Shown here: positions 31,854 through 43,500 of the stretch, in pieces
How positions within the stretch are numbered: position 1 is the stretch's first letter
Layout of the letters: every line of letters begins with the position of its first letter
Origin: Picochlorum sp. 'celeri'
Lineage: Eukaryota; Chlorophyta; Trebouxiophyceae
NCBI GenBank assembly: GCA_010909725.1
Contig: JAACMV010000002.1
Coordinates: forward strand, 496,001-560,000
Length of the DNA: 64,000 nt
Direction: 5' to 3'
Notes under the pieces: model-generated
Database searches by the model: none
What the model was told of the DNA's origin: nothing
What the model saw: only the letters and a program-made list of their open reading frames with translations
Translations under genes and position numbers: made by a program

Positions 31854-33881
31854 ATGCCTCAGAGACAAAATAGGCCTCTGTCTTTGGAGGATTTAATGAA
31901 GAAGAAGGATTTGGAGAAGAAGGAACAGTCTCGGCCTGTTTTCCTGACGAAGAAAGAGCGACAAGAGCTTGCACTCCAGAAAAGGAAGGAGGAAGTTGAG
32001 GAGCAGCGTCGAATGATGGAGGCCATGCGGCGTGCGAGGGAAGAGGAATATGCGAATGAGGATAATGGGTATCATAGGTCACATGGGGAGTACTCGAGGG
32101 GGTCGCGGCGTGAAAGAGAGGAGGAGGTGCGGAGAGAGCGGGAGAGGGAGAGAGAGTTGCAGCTCATCAAGCAGCAGTACTTGGGTGGGGAGCCCAAAAA
32201 GCGAAAGGTGTTGAAGGCTTCAGAGAGGACAAAATTTCACTTTGATTGGGACAAGTCTGAGGATACGTCGAGGGATCTGAATCCGTTGTATGATCGGCCA
32301 CATGAGGCAACGTTGTTGTTTGGGAGAGGTATGAGGGCTGGCATGGATAGGCGAGAGCAGAAAAAGGTTGCTGCTGAAATTGTGACCGAATCAATTAAAA
32401 AGTCAAGGGCATTACATGGAGATGTGCAGACTGGAGAGGATGTCAGGAGGGCATTGGAGAGGGCTGAGAGGGCAGACCGGTATGATGGCCGTGATATGAG
32501 TGTTTCAAAGCATTGGAGTAAAAAGAAATTGTCCGAGATGACTGAACGAGACTGGAGAATATTTAGAGAAGACTTTAATATCTCATTCAAGGGAGCTACA
32601 TCCAATGCCGCTCTGCCAATCAGGAGTTGGGAAGAAGCAGAGCTGCCCAGAGAGGTCTTTCAAGCAATTGATGATGCCGGGTACACAAAGCCATCTCCGA
32701 TTCAGATGGCGTCTATTCCCCTTGGATTGCAACAGAAGGATGTCATTGGCGTGGCCGAGACGGGTAGTGGTAAAACTGCTGCATTTGTTATTCCAATGCT
32801 GGAGTATATTAGAAGGCAACCTGTCATGGCAGGGAATCCTGATATCGAAGCAGAAGGTCCATACGCGATTGTACTTGCCCCCACAAGAGAGTTAGCGCAG
32901 CAGATTGAAGTGGAGACGAAAAAGCTCGCGAAATATACGGGGTATAGGGTAGTGAGTGTTGTAGGAGGACAGAATATAGAGGATCAGGGCTTTGCCCTGA
33001 GAAAGGGATGTGAGATTGTTGTGGCGACTCCTGGAAGATTGCTTGATTGTATTAAGCGGCAGTATGCAGTTTTGAATCAATGCAATTATGTCGTTCTGGA
33101 CGAAGCAGACAGAATGATTGACATGGGCTTTGAGCCTCAAGTTGTGGGAGTTTTGGATGCCATGCCCTCATCAAATTTAAAGCCAGAGAATGAAGATGAG
33201 ATGCTTGAAGAAGACCGTGTATATAGAACGACGTATATGTTTAGTGCGACAATGCCTCCCGCGGTAGAAAGACTTGCTAGGAAGTATTTGAGAAGACCCG
33301 TGATTGTCAATATTGGTAGTGTCGGAAAGGCTACTGATAATGTGTCACAGAGAGTGATGATGCTGAAAGAGAATGAGAAACCCAATAAGTTGGAGAAAGA
33401 ATTAGAAAATGCTGGTGATGTGAAGACCATTGTGTTTGCGAATACACATAGGAAGTGTGAGACTGTCACTCGCCAGTTGGAAGGTCTTGGATACTCTGTC
33501 GCATTGTTGCACGGTGGTAAATCTCAAGATCAGCGTGAGGACAATATTCGAGGTTTCAGAGAAAATAAGTACGATATACTGGTTGCCACGGATGTAGCTG
33601 GAAGAGGTATAGATGTCCCTGATGTGATGCTGGTGATTAATTATGACATGCCGCACACTGTTGAGGCGTATACCCACAGGATTGGACGTACAGGCAGAGC
33701 AGGCAGAAAGGGCGATTCGGTTACTTTTTTGACATATGGAGACTCAGAGCTGTTCTATGACTTTAAGAAATTGTTGGAAGATTGCAATGCGCCAGTGCCA
33801 CATGAACTTGCAAGGCACGAGGCAGCCCGGAAGAAGCCCCAGTCCTCAACTGCAATGGGTCAGAGGCCAATTACTACGTAA
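31854..33881 (+). CDS. PRP28: DEAD-box RNA helicase PRP28/DDX23
   Basis: Single exon, 675 residues. The N-terminus is Lys/Arg/Glu-rich with RE-type runs, as in DDX23. Helicase motifs occur in order: Q motif [70 protein letters not shown] and [10 protein letters not shown]. The [15 protein letters not shown] segment is typical of Prp28. The protein exchanges U1 for U6 at the 5' splice site during spliceosome activation. It acts in the nucleus with Snu114, which is also encoded in this window. It is convergent with the TIC62-like gene. Confidence 0.93.
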   Translation: MPQRQNRPLSLEDLMKKKDLEKKEQSRPVFLTKKERQELALQKRKEEVEEQRRMMEAMRRAREEEYANEDNGYHRSHGEYSRGSRREREEEVRRERERERELQLIKQQYLGGEPKKRKVLKASERTKFHFDWDKSEDTSRDLNPLYDRPHEATLLFGRGMRAGMDRREQKKVAAEIVTESIKKSRALHGDVQTGEDVRRALERAERADRYDGRDMSVSKHWSKKKLSEMTERDWRIFREDFNISFKGATSNAALPIRSWEEAELPREVFQAIDDAGYTKPSPIQMASIPLGLQQKDVIGVAETGSGKTAAFVIPMLEYIRRQPVMAGNPDIEAEGPYAIVLAPTRELAQQIEVETKKLAKYTGYRVVSVVGGQNIEDQGFALRKGCEIVVATPGRLLDCIKRQYAVLNQCNYVVLDEADRMIDMGFEPQVVGVLDAMPSSNLKPENEDEMLEEDRVYRTTYMFSATMPPAVERLARKYLRRPVIVNIGSVGKATDNVSQRVMMLKENEKPNKLEKELENAGDVKTIVFANTHRKCETVTRQLEGLGYSVALLHGGKSQDQREDNIRGFRENKYDILVATDVAGRGIDVPDVMLVINYDMPHTVEAYTHRIGRTGRAGRKGDSVTFLTYGDSELFYDFKKLLEDCNAPVPHELARHEAARKKPQSSTAMGQRPITT

Positions 33882-33971
33882 CACTTACTTGATCATTGAA
33901 TGGTATATATTTATAAATTTGTGATCGTATCATGAGACAAAAGAATGTCGAGCAGAAGTGGAATAATTGAA

Positions 33972-36017
33972 TTAGTTCCCTGAACGCCTCTTCCAAGCAG
34001 CAATCCATTCTCTAGCCTCTGCAACATTATCTGGTATATCTTCTTTTTCTTCCCTCTTTGGTTCCCTCTTTGGCTCTATTGTATCTTTCTCTGGAACAGG
34101 AGCAGGATCCTCGGTTACTACTACTGGTGCGGTAGCCTGCGAATCAGATTCTGCTGTGGTCTCTGAGACCTGCTGAACATCAGTTTCCTCAATCTCATCA
34201 ATATAAACTGCTTCTTGTCCGCCAAACATATTTTTCAAAGATCCAAAAATACCTGCATTTTCCTCCTTTTCCACTTTTGGTGTAGAAATCTTTTCACTGG
34301 ACGCCTGAGGTACAGGTTCCTGCACAATTACTGGCTCTTCTTTTTCAGCGACTTTGTTTGGAGTGACACCAACCTTTCGTGAGTCGCCGCCCAAAAATCC
34401 TACGAAACCTCCAAGCATAGATTCTCTCTTATCCGAGTCTGATTCTTCGGGCTCTTGCCTTGTGTCTTCGACCTCTTGATCCTCCAAAATAGGTGTCTCT
34501 TCCTGTGCTGCTGCTTGCCCAGGCAAAAAGTTTGCAATATCAAATGGAGATCCTTGCTTTCTCTTTCCACCTTCCTGAGACTTTCCACTCCCTGCAACAA
34601 CCACTTTTTCTTCCTCCTCCACTCGAGGGAAAAGAATTCCTTCTTGAATGGCATCAATTTCTTGAGCAGACAACACAGTACCAGAGTTGATGCCCTTCTG
34701 CTGCTCCTGAGCCACCGCCTTTGCTGCTTTGACTAACAGTTTTTTCGACTCGAGCTCCTCCCTAAGTGACTGGACCTGAGTTTCCAATCTCTCTGCATTC
34801 CTCAAAACCTCCATGTTCTCCTTCAAAAGTCCCTTCTGTTCAGCTCTAGCCTCTTTTGCTGCGGATTGCAACTCGGCTATCATAACACGCGTTTCTTCCA
34901 AGTCCTCAGATGCAGCTTCAATACGCGCACGCACAACTTCCTCCTGAGCCTGCAATTCCTCCAAGCTGACGAGTGCCTGCTCTCTAAATGATTGGTCAAC
35001 TTCAACTGGCATCCCAGCAAGTAAAGATTCATATTCCTGGAGAGGTGCTTCAGTTTCAGCAACAACTTCAACACATTTGTTTGTCACAGATTCTGGAGAT
35101 ATAACGGCGGCAGTAATCAACTCTGCTATTTGGAGACGGCTCACAGTACCACCAAAGAGAGTATCCCTAGTAGCCAGCCTCACATTATGGGTATATTTAT
35201 GATTATCCTTTGGCCTTTCCATACCTCCAGGCCTGACGATCAAATATGGCATACCAGATCGTTCTAATGCTTCTTCTGCCTTTCTCTTCCAGATCAAAAT
35301 ACCACCAAACAAATTCAAAACCCCTGCAGGGAAACCAATTTTGCCAGTCCCTAACGATGTCACTAAAATGAACTGCGGAATATCACAACTTGCCGCGACA
35401 TCAATCAAAGTTTCAGTTGCCTCAAAGTCAATCTGTTTTGGTGCTGCCAGGTTGGTGAATTCTGACTCGGCTGCTCCAACAGCACAGATAACCCTTGAAG
35501 CATTCCCAATTGCAGGCTTGATACTCTCTTCGTCTTGCAGATCACAATACACAACTTTGATCTGAGATCTTGCCTTCCTGTCCAAATCACCAATACTCTC
35601 GCAAAGAAGATCAAGGCGTTCATCAAACTCATCCGCCCTTTCTTGAGATCTCACACCTGCCCTCACTTTAAATCCAGCGGCAGCAAGCTCACGAACAATG
35701 CGAATTCCTAGACGACCAGTAGATCCAGCAACAAATACTGTCATCGGGTCCTGTTTCCCCTTTCGAGTCCCAAAGATACCACCACTGGTGTTTGAGGCAG
35801 GAGGGTCCCCACCAACCCGGAGACGGATTGTCCCTCCCTCTCCGAAAGGGTTGTTCTTCAGCAAGGAATCGAGAAATCCTGATGAAGAATCCTCATTCTC
35901 TGCTCGAACTTTGACTGGAAGATTCGAATGATTCTTTCCTGCCCTCCGCACACCTTGCACCTTGAAGGCTTGCCAACTGGCATACTTTGTCTGTCTTCCA
36001 GAGGCCCAACTTTTCAT
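33972..36017 (-). CDS. TIC62-like NAD(P)-binding plastid protein with long acidic coiled-coil tail
   Basis: Single exon, 681 residues. The first 45 residues are basic and Ser/Ala-rich without a hydrophobic signal, a plant-type transit peptide. Residues about 95-370 form an atypical SDR domain: TVFVAGSTGRLGIRIVRELA, then LVTSLGTG and YLIVRPGGMERP, strongly like the Tic62 dehydrogenase module of the plastid envelope. A coiled coil (about 375-455) and an acidic, disordered tail follow, with FGSLKNMFGG-type short segments. Plant Tic62 binds ferredoxin-NADP reductase through Pro-Thr-Pro-Tyr repeats; I see none here, so FNR binding is doubtful. A redox-linked role in plastid import or FNR storage is inference from the family. 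Confidence 0.82.
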   Translation of the reverse strand: MKSWASGRQTKYASWQAFKVQGVRRAGKNHSNLPVKVRAENEDSSSGFLDSLLKNNPFGEGGTIRLRVGGDPPASNTSGGIFGTRKGKQDPMTVFVAGSTGRLGIRIVRELAAAGFKVRAGVRSQERADEFDERLDLLCESIGDLDRKARSQIKVVYCDLQDEESIKPAIGNASRVICAVGAAESEFTNLAAPKQIDFEATETLIDVAASCDIPQFILVTSLGTGKIGFPAGVLNLFGGILIWKRKAEEALERSGMPYLIVRPGGMERPKDNHKYTHNVRLATRDTLFGGTVSRLQIAELITAAVISPESVTNKCVEVVAETEAPLQEYESLLAGMPVEVDQSFREQALVSLEELQAQEEVVRARIEAASEDLEETRVMIAELQSAAKEARAEQKGLLKENMEVLRNAERLETQVQSLREELESKKLLVKAAKAVAQEQQKGINSGTVLSAQEIDAIQEGILFPRVEEEEKVVVAGSGKSQEGGKRKQGSPFDIANFLPGQAAAQEETPILEDQEVEDTRQEPEESDSDKRESMLGGFVGFLGGDSRKVGVTPNKVAEKEEPVIVQEPVPQASSEKISTPKVEKEENAGIFGSLKNMFGGQEAVYIDEIEETDVQQVSETTAESDSQATAPVVVTEDPAPVPEKDTIEPKREPKREEKEDIPDNVAEAREWIAAWKRRSGN

Positions 36018-36418
36018 TCTAAATGCACGCACACCAAAATATAAGATCTGAAGTATCTCAAACACCTGTAAACCCACGAATCAGATGATCTTCCAAACAG
36101 GCAGAAGGAGTGAGTTGCAAGACACAATCCAGACTCGTTGCACCACTACGTGTAAACAACCGATCGGCAGATATTGCAAGCAATATGTTATTAATTTGAC
36201 CTGTTCGCACGCAAACAATGCATCTTGGATCGCCGCATCGGTTCCCAAAATCGAAATGTGAATCAAATCTCTTAGGATTGGATTTTTATTCTATCTATTT
36301 AGGACACCCCCGTCGAATGGAAGAATCCTCATTTCTCCATGTGTGCTGTCAAATATTTTGCATTTATCCCTGTTGATAGAATATATTGGCGAGCGACGGA
36401 CTCTTTCCTAGTCACAAG
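36018..36418. other. Divergent intergenic region
   Basis: It lies between the TIC62-like gene (minus) and the GNAT gene (plus). No coding or RNA feature was recognised. Confidence 0.3.
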
Positions 36419-37355
36419 ATGGGTGGTGTGAGAACCACACCCTTGCCAAGCCAGGCAGTCTGTTATGAAACTAATATTCGCCAATCTCTCGCCCATAAGA
36501 TACACAAAAGGCCCCATGTAGCATATAATCCATCAAGAAGAGTAGCAGATAAGCAGAGACAAGGGTTCATTGGATCACAGCAGCAGCAGCAGCAGCAGCA
36601 TCAACTACTTGTCAGGGGGGCAAATAGTGAGCAGCCCAGTACCACTGGTCGACAACTGGATGATGATTTTTCAATCATATCATCTGATGGAAAGTGGAGA
36701 GTACGAAAAATACAAAAGAATGATCCCAAGGAGATACAGCGTGTTGTATCTCTACAAGCAGATGGATTCCACACAGGGCACCCAGTCCCTCTCATTGATG
36801 GGTTCCTCAAGACATCGTTCAAAGCTGAAGTATTGTCTGAGATGCAGAAGAAACTAAAATATAATCCTGAGGATAAATTCATAAGCCTTATAGTTGAGGC
36901 AAATGAGGATTCGATGCCAGATTCTTTAAACAATGGCTCGACTAGCGTTCTGGGTACGTGTCTATCAATCAATCAACCAGTAGGAGTGAAATAGTTTTGA
37001 TAGCGAAACTGACACACTTCAATATATGATTGCAGGTGTCGTTGAGGTATCATATATAGACGAGAAGGAAGTGTTATCATCATTAGATCCTGGAACTCCA
37101 GGAGTCGTGTACATTGCATCCATGACAGTATCAGAACAGGTTCGGAGAAAGGGAGCAGCCAAAGCCCTTCTAGAAGGAGCCATAGCAGTAACAAAAGCAT
37201 GGAATGAAGATATATGTGTTCTTCACGTCTACCAAGACAACACCCCTGCAATACACTTGTATCATGCCTGTGGATTTGAGACCATCTTTGCTGATGCAGC
37301 ATGGTGGGCAAGAGTCGCCGTTCGGCCTCGCCTCCTCATGAAAAAAACTGTCTAG
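36419..37355 (+). CDS. GNAT-family N-acetyltransferase, possibly plastid
   Basis: Exons 36419-36953 and 37036-37355, intron 82 bp with donor GTACGT, phase 1; 284 residues. Residues 1-90 are basic, Ser/Gln-rich and contain a 7-Gln run, possibly a transit peptide. The acetyl-CoA fold follows: GVVEVSYIDE, ASMTVSEQVRRKGAAKALL (the Arg/Gln-x-x-Gly-x-Gly/Ala pyrophosphate loop reads RRKGAA) and NTPAIHLYHACGFETIF, the usual motif B. The acceptor may be a protein N-terminus or a small amine. Plant plastid GNATs of similar layout acetylate both protein N-termini and lysines. It is convergent with ribosomal S21e. Confidence 0.8.
36578..36598 (+). repeat. (CAG)7 microsatellite
   Basis: Seven perfect CAG triplets inside the first exon of the GNAT gene encode Gln. 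The run is probably variable in length and lies in a region likely removed or disordered in the mature protein. Confidence 0.9.
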
Positions 37356-37394
37356 AAATATATTACATTATAATATAAATTGATGCGAAACTAC

Positions 37395-38100
37395 TTACTG
37401 TCCGATCTCAGCACGCTTCTTGGTCCAGAGAATGTCCAAAGCAGAGTCAGCATCTCCCTTGGCTCTGACCTGTCCACAGAGAGCGAAAGCAGAGAAGCTA
37501 CCAGTATAGAGACCGCTCTCGTCCAAGTGTCCAACATTCACCTGGATAGAGCGATGATCTTTAGCTGTGATCAATTTATTAGTCCAAGAGCTGCAACACA
37601 CACATACAAGGTCAGTTGAGTTCTTCTTTCCATGCGATGACGCGATCCTTTGAATCTCTCACGTATTTTTTATTATCAAGATTCTCTCATCCGTAGAGAG
37701 CAGCTGAAGAGTCCAGACCCCTCCCAGGTAGGAAGGCAGAACTCCAGCCGCACAGCTTTTCCCAAATTTCCAACTCAAACATTCAATTCCCCGCCCGACC
37801 CGCACTCAGCATATCCCAAAGTCATATTATTAAATACGTGACTGTATATTCCTGACCAAACCACCCCGATAGTCGACAGATCGCAGAAGGAAAAACCATC
37901 CGCCGACGGCTGCCACAACCAAGGTCGCAACAGCAGTAACCAGCCGCAGCATATAACCACATTCCCAACCCCTCCCAAAGTTACACATGGAACTTTGACA
38001 TGATTTCATGGATGTAAGGACCAAGTCCTCCGCCGCAGCAGCACACGTACCATTTTCTTGGAATGTAAAGGTCGACAATCTCACCAACGTCGTTCTTCAT
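37395..38100 (-). CDS. RPS21: Cytosolic ribosomal protein S21e
   Basis: Exons 38051-38100 and 37395-37590 give 81 residues, the family's usual length. Exon 1 reads [16 protein letters not shown] and exon 2 continues [20 protein letters not shown], as in human RPS21; the phase-2 join restores the conserved Cys. It is a small-subunit protein needed for 18S rRNA maturation. The 460-bp intron (37591-38050, GTACGT donor, gtttgcag-type acceptor) is by far the longest seen in the window and lies just after the start of the coding region, as is common for ribosomal protein genes. It is divergent from the PAK1IP1-like gene. Confidence 0.95.
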
Positions 38101-38469
38101 CGTGAATAGAGTATCTAAGACGAACAAATGTTTATTTTGATTACTTTTGTGACGCTGTTGGACCATGATCATGCCCAATGTGTTGCACATGGATCCAATT
38201 CAGGGACAGGGACACAAGCGATACAGGTCATCCCATGAAAAATGTCATCGATGGGACACTCTTGTCATTTAGGAGACTCCTTGCAGGTGCTCATTCGCTC
38301 TTCGCTATCTAGGCTGACAATGAGCCATTGCAGAGTTATTCAATACTATAATATGGTAATAAATGTATAGATTTGTTTGAATCAAACAATCTGCGTCGTA
38401 TTCGAGCAAAGAAGGGTAGAACCCAATCCTCTGCATGCTAGTGTCAATACTTCCTTCTTCTGCACAACT
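38101..38469. other. Divergent promoter region of two ribosome-related genes
   Basis: It separates ribosomal S21e (minus) from a ribosome-biogenesis WD40 gene (plus), so a shared promoter for growth-linked expression is plausible. I see no defined site and no RNA gene. Confidence 0.4.
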
Positions 38470-39930
38470 ATGACGCTCATTGGTGGTAGTTATGAACGAT
38501 TCTTATTTGGATATAGCCATCCAGCATCGTTACGGGGGCAGGTGCGAATATTATCTGGCTTGTCATGTCTCTATTCTTTTACTGTTTGTTGATACCTTAC
38601 TTGCATACATCTGGTGTAGGAAGCGTGTGAATTAAAGAGTGACTTTACACATGCTGCTCACAAAGGTGTTGTAAAATCTCTGGCGGCAGCAGGGCCTTTT
38701 CTTGCTTCTGGTGGGGCTGATGATTTGATTCATCTCTATGATTTGAGGCACAAAAAGGACCTGGGCTTTCTGATGAATCCTGCAGAGGGTTCGATCACTG
38801 CTCTTTCTTTTTTCACACCAGAGCATGCTTTCAAGCCGACACACTTACTGGCGGGCTGTACAGATGGTACCCTAACAGTATGGACTGCTGGCCATGGGTG
38901 GCAATGCATGAAAACGCTTCGCGGGCACCGCAATGAAATAACATCTATTACTATTCATAAGACAGGATTGTTAGCACTGACTACATCACGTGATAAGACG
39001 ATGCGCTTGTGGGACCTGGTCAAGGGAAGGACTACATTTCATTCCAAATTAGAGGAAGAGGCAGAGCAAATCTCATTTTCTCCCTCTGGACAAAAGTATG
39101 GCATTCGAGCAGGGTCAAAGATTACTATTTTCCCAGTAGACTCTAACCCCGAAGTACCTAATAAAGGGGCAATTTCATTGGTACATCCCAGAAAAGTTAC
39201 CAGCTTTTGCTTTGGAAACAGTGACTCTGCTGTTATTTCTGGCTCTGAGGATGGAACAGTGCGTGCGTGGCAAGCCACAGAAAATCAACCACCATGTATC
39301 ATTGTTCAACTTGAGAAATGCCATTCGAGTAGAATAAAGGCACTATCCATTCCAAAATCATACACAGTGGACAAGGATTCGCAACCTACACCCGAGTCTA
39401 CATATATGGGAGGAGAGTTCCCTGCGTTTGTTGCCACTGCGTCGAGCGACGGATTGATTTGTATTTGGAAACTTCAGAAAGCTATAGAGGAAGCGATAGA
39501 TAGGAAATCGCCCATTCAGCCCGCAGAGGATTTTCAGTTATCTTCTGTTGATACAAGGGCTCGATTGACTACACTGGTGGCGATGGATTCGGTCGATATG
39601 ATGGAGCTGCTGGCGATTGAAATGTCTAATATTTCCAAGCGGCGAAAGAATACTGCAAAAAAGCATCGCGTCAGCGCCTCACAAGGGGATGAGAAACCCA
39701 GAAAGAAGGTGCAGAAGAAGGAGAAACATGTGCAGAAAAGAGTCGAGACACCCCACTCTGAGGGCGTCACGAAGCTCACAGACGATGGATCTAAAGTTGT
39801 TTCGTTTATAGATGAGAGAGATAGAGAGCGAGATGCAAAGAAGAAGAAGAAGGTAGAGATCCAGGCAAAGAGAATGAAGAGCCAGCAGAAGAAGACATCC
39901 AACAAAAAGATGAAGAAATCAACGACATAG
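38470..39930 (+). CDS. PAK1IP1/Mak11-like WD40 ribosome-biogenesis protein
   Basis: Exons 38470-38541 and 38620-39930, intron 78 bp, phase 0; 460 residues. The short first exon (MTLIGGSYERFLFGYS) and the join to DFTHAAHKGVVKSLAAAG match the start of PAK1IP1. WD repeats follow (GADDLIHLYDL, GTLTVWTAG, SRDKTMRLWDL, GSEDGTVRAW, SSDGLICIWKL). The C-terminal 90 residues are Lys/Arg-rich, as in nucleolar proteins. Mak11 acts in assembly of the 60S subunit. The region after the stop stays open in another frame to 40120, which is noted but not called. Confidence 0.88.
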
Positions 39931-40538
39931 GCTTTCCTGCTGCAAATAGTCGAAGTGGAACCCAATTGGGTGTGGCATGGGTCGCTATGGCATCCAAACA
40001 CACATGCTTGAAAATGGTAGTGATTGCTGCCATCAAGGATGTTTTCATTGGCAGTCATGAGTCATGGATGACTTCCGGCCGTCTAGAAACATGTCCACCA
40101 GACCTGCTTCCTGTCCATTAAATTATATCCAAAGGTTATATGTAAGCTAAAGTGAACATTTTTATCACTGTTCTGTACGACGATATTGCCACCAGACGTC
40201 AGGTACTGCGAGACATCTGTCTGACTCTAGCTACTTCATTCCTGCAGATCAGCGCTTAGATACTGCCCAATAGCTATTACAAGTATCCAGAGAGAGATAT
40301 AGCGACGAACAGGGGTCTGTTTGACTGTGCGGCATCAGCGTGGTTGATTGATCGTTCGCTTTTGAATCAGAAGATTGTTCTTTCATGCGCCTTGCCTGGA
40401 GCCATTATTCAGGAAATCTCAACTTTTGATTCGTCTTTCGTACACATCTATTGGCACGGACGCTGTTTGATTGATTCAGTAGCAGGACAAAGATAGAAGG
40501 TAGGGCCTTTGCCTGGTGACTTGCCCCGTGATTACAGG
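39931..40538. other. Intergenic, no gene called
   Basis: About 600 bp between two plus-strand genes. A frame from about 39825 to TAA near 40120 stays open through the end of the WD40 gene but has no family likeness. The remainder should hold the promoter of the homeobox gene. An acceptor-like attacag directly before ATG 40539 leaves room for a non-coding first exon. Confidence 0.35.
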
Positions 40539-43500
40539 ATGCAAGAAGCACGCAAGGTGACGAAAAAGACTCCAGAGCAGCTCAAAATACTAGAAGAAGG
40601 CTTTGCGAGGGATAAAAATCCTGATGACGCTGCCAAGGCCGATCTGGCATCACGAACTGGCCTGACGGTGGATCAGGTTATTGTGTGGTTTTCTCACAGG
40701 AGGAGAAAGGATAAAAGGGAGCAGCAGGTGCAAGCTTTGTGGCAGATGGGTAACGAAGAAGGGTATGATGATATTGACGTTGACGAGCTTTCCGAGTCGG
40801 ACAAGCAGGCATTTCATGAAATGAAACAGATAATGGAAATAGCAAAAGGCAGGCTGGAATCGTACCGGGAGGACGGTCCTCCTCTGGGCTTGTATTTTGA
40901 TGATATACCCACAATACCAATCCATGCGGCAAAGGGCGGTACGGGTGCTGTGGAACGGGCCTGGAAAGCGAAGCAGGAGTTGAATAGGCTTGAGGCTAGC
41001 ATCAGGAAAGAGCAAGAGAGATTGGTTCGTGAGAAGGAGAGAAACGATACTCGTATGGCCAAGGCACGTGAGAAAGAGCTCGTGAGATTAGAAAATGAGC
41101 GCAGGAAACAGTTGGAGCGAACGAGAAGAGAAGCAAAGAAGGAGGAAGAGAGAAGATTGAAGGAGCAGACTCGGATAATGAATCTGCAGCTGAGGGAGAA
41201 GAGGCGACTGGAAGCTGCGAAAGAGAAGGAAATGAAGAGGTTAAAAAAGTTGCGTGAGAGAGAGGAAAAGAAAAAGGAAAAGGAAATGATCAAAGCTCTC
41301 AGCAAGCAGGAAAAAGAGGCTCTTAGAACTAGGTCAGCCCATACATCTCAGAAAGATGACCTCGAGATTGAGTGGGAAGAGCTGGTTCAAAAATACAAGA
41401 GTGCAAATGATATTTCCAATGGGGTTGATTTTGCTGAAGGAGAGACCCCAGGCTTAGTACGGCCTCAGTTCCCACCAGCAGGAGTGGACATGGTGGACCT
41501 TGGTCCAAAAGGCGTTGGAGAATCGTTCCAAGGGACATTGCTTTCGTCCTGGACATTCTTGTCATCTTTCTCGGAGATTTTAGCACTTGATTGCCCGTCT
41601 GTTGATCTGCTCCTCCAATCATTGATTGATGGATATGCTAGTAAAGATTTGGCTGACATTCACATTGCACTGTTGCGACTGATTCAGGTTGATGCTGAAG
41701 AAGGCAATGCAGTGGAGTACAATGCAAATGCCAAAGGTGAAGGTCATGCTGGTGGCTCCCTGTGTGTTGGTCCTCGCTTGCTGGAAGAGGCTTGGGCATG
41801 GGGATTTGATGTGGAGAGCTGGAGAGCTCACTTGAATGAAGTCACTTGGCCAGAAGTGTGCAGACAGATGTGTATATCTGCTGGATTTGGAAGGCGAAGA
41901 CCAGCACGAAAAGCAAAGAAGGGTAAAGATGGGGCTGGAAAACCAGGGGAAGACTTGGTTGTTGGAGAAAATGGGAAACTTGAGCTGCAGCTTCCACCAA
42001 GGCTTTCTGAAAGCTCTGTAAAAGGCGCATGCTGGATGGTTCTGAAAGATGCTGGATATCAAGGCCTCCGAGTGGAAGAGATAGCGAAAAGAATTCAGAA
42101 AATGGGGCTCAGAGATCTGAGGACTAGCAGGACTCCAGAGACATCAGGTACGTTCATTCTAGTCAGCCAACTTGTCAATGTTCATGGAATAACATCTGTT
42201 GATTTATTTTGATTCAGTCGCTGGTGCAATGGGAAGAGATGTTTTGTTCGAAAGAATAGCCCCTGCGACGTATGCACTCGAGTCGTTCAGATCACGATAT
42301 GCAGACCTCATTGGACAAAAGAAGGGTGGAAATGAGACTTCCAAGGATAACGAGGATCAGTCAGCTGTGGATGAAGATGTGTCCATGAAAGATGCGGAGG
42401 AAGAGAACCAGGAAGAGAATCCATCTGCAGACGCAGAAGATATTGATGAGGATGATGTTGATGAGGATGACGACGACATGGAAGAAGACCAAGACAACCT
42501 TGCTGAACAAAATACAGAATCCCGTGAAGGCGAGCCTTGGCTTGCTAAGCTCAAGGAATCGTCATACGATTCCCTGTCTTTGGATGAGAAATCTGCTTTA
42601 CTCGGCACCTTGTGCCAGCTTGCTCTGGATAGCACGACTGCTCGACTTGTCATTAATGCAAGGCAAGAGGAACAGATGCGCATTAAGAGGTCAAAGATTG
42701 AAGACGATAAACTGGAGTCAAGCCTTCTGAAACATCGAAAGCAACTTGAACAAATCGTAAATGCACGCAAAAATGCTCTCAAAGCCGGAGGAAGAGTTGA
42801 GGAAGATTGATCCGCACAAAGAAAGTAGTCCACAGGCTGAAGCAAGTGGTTCTGCATTTGAAAAATCCAAAGCAGAGATAGACCTTGAGGCAAAGGTTAC
42901 ATCAGCCGAAAAGAAAATTATGGGATCTATTGGCCAAACAAACGGTATTACAAACGAAATGCTGAAAGAGCGTGCTCGAAAAAGAGCAGAGGAGGCTTTG
43001 AAAGAGCTGAGCCTGAATTCTGTGCGATTCGAGCCACTTGGATGCGATCGCCGTTACAACAGGTACTACAGATTCTGCTCAGATGAAAAAAGGGCAGTTC
43101 CTGGGAGTACGAAAGGGAGGATTTATTTTGAAAATTCGCAAACTGGTCAATTGAAAGCTATTGTATCCGAACAAGCTTTGCAGGAACTGATGCAATCACT
43201 CAACCCAAAGGGGCCGAGGGAGCGGGAACTGAAGGCATCCTTGGTAAGGATACAGGACGATGTAATCTCAAACATGCCATCTTCTTCTTGGAATGAACTG
43301 AGCGATGTGGCTTCTACCAGGGTTTTGTTGAGTTGCATTGACTTATGCCCTTGTGCTCATTCTATTATTGGATCTTTGGCAGGCTCTCAAGCCAAGGATG
43401 ACATTGTTTTAAAAGTTCGGGGAGCAATTGATACCATTTGCAAAGCTCTCGAAGAAACACAGCTAAAATCTGATTTCAATAGGGAGGATTTCGTCTCGAA

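Noticed and set aside
39534..40058. 174-residue minus-strand frame with Phe-rich stretch
   Set aside because: It is antisense to the Lys-rich tail of the WD40 gene; Phe/Leu-rich composition is the expected shadow of AAG/GAA codons.
39825..40122. Open frame running from the end of the WD40 gene into the gap
   Set aside because: There is no start codon in the first two thirds, no family likeness, and PAK1IP1-type proteins normally end in the basic tail already present.
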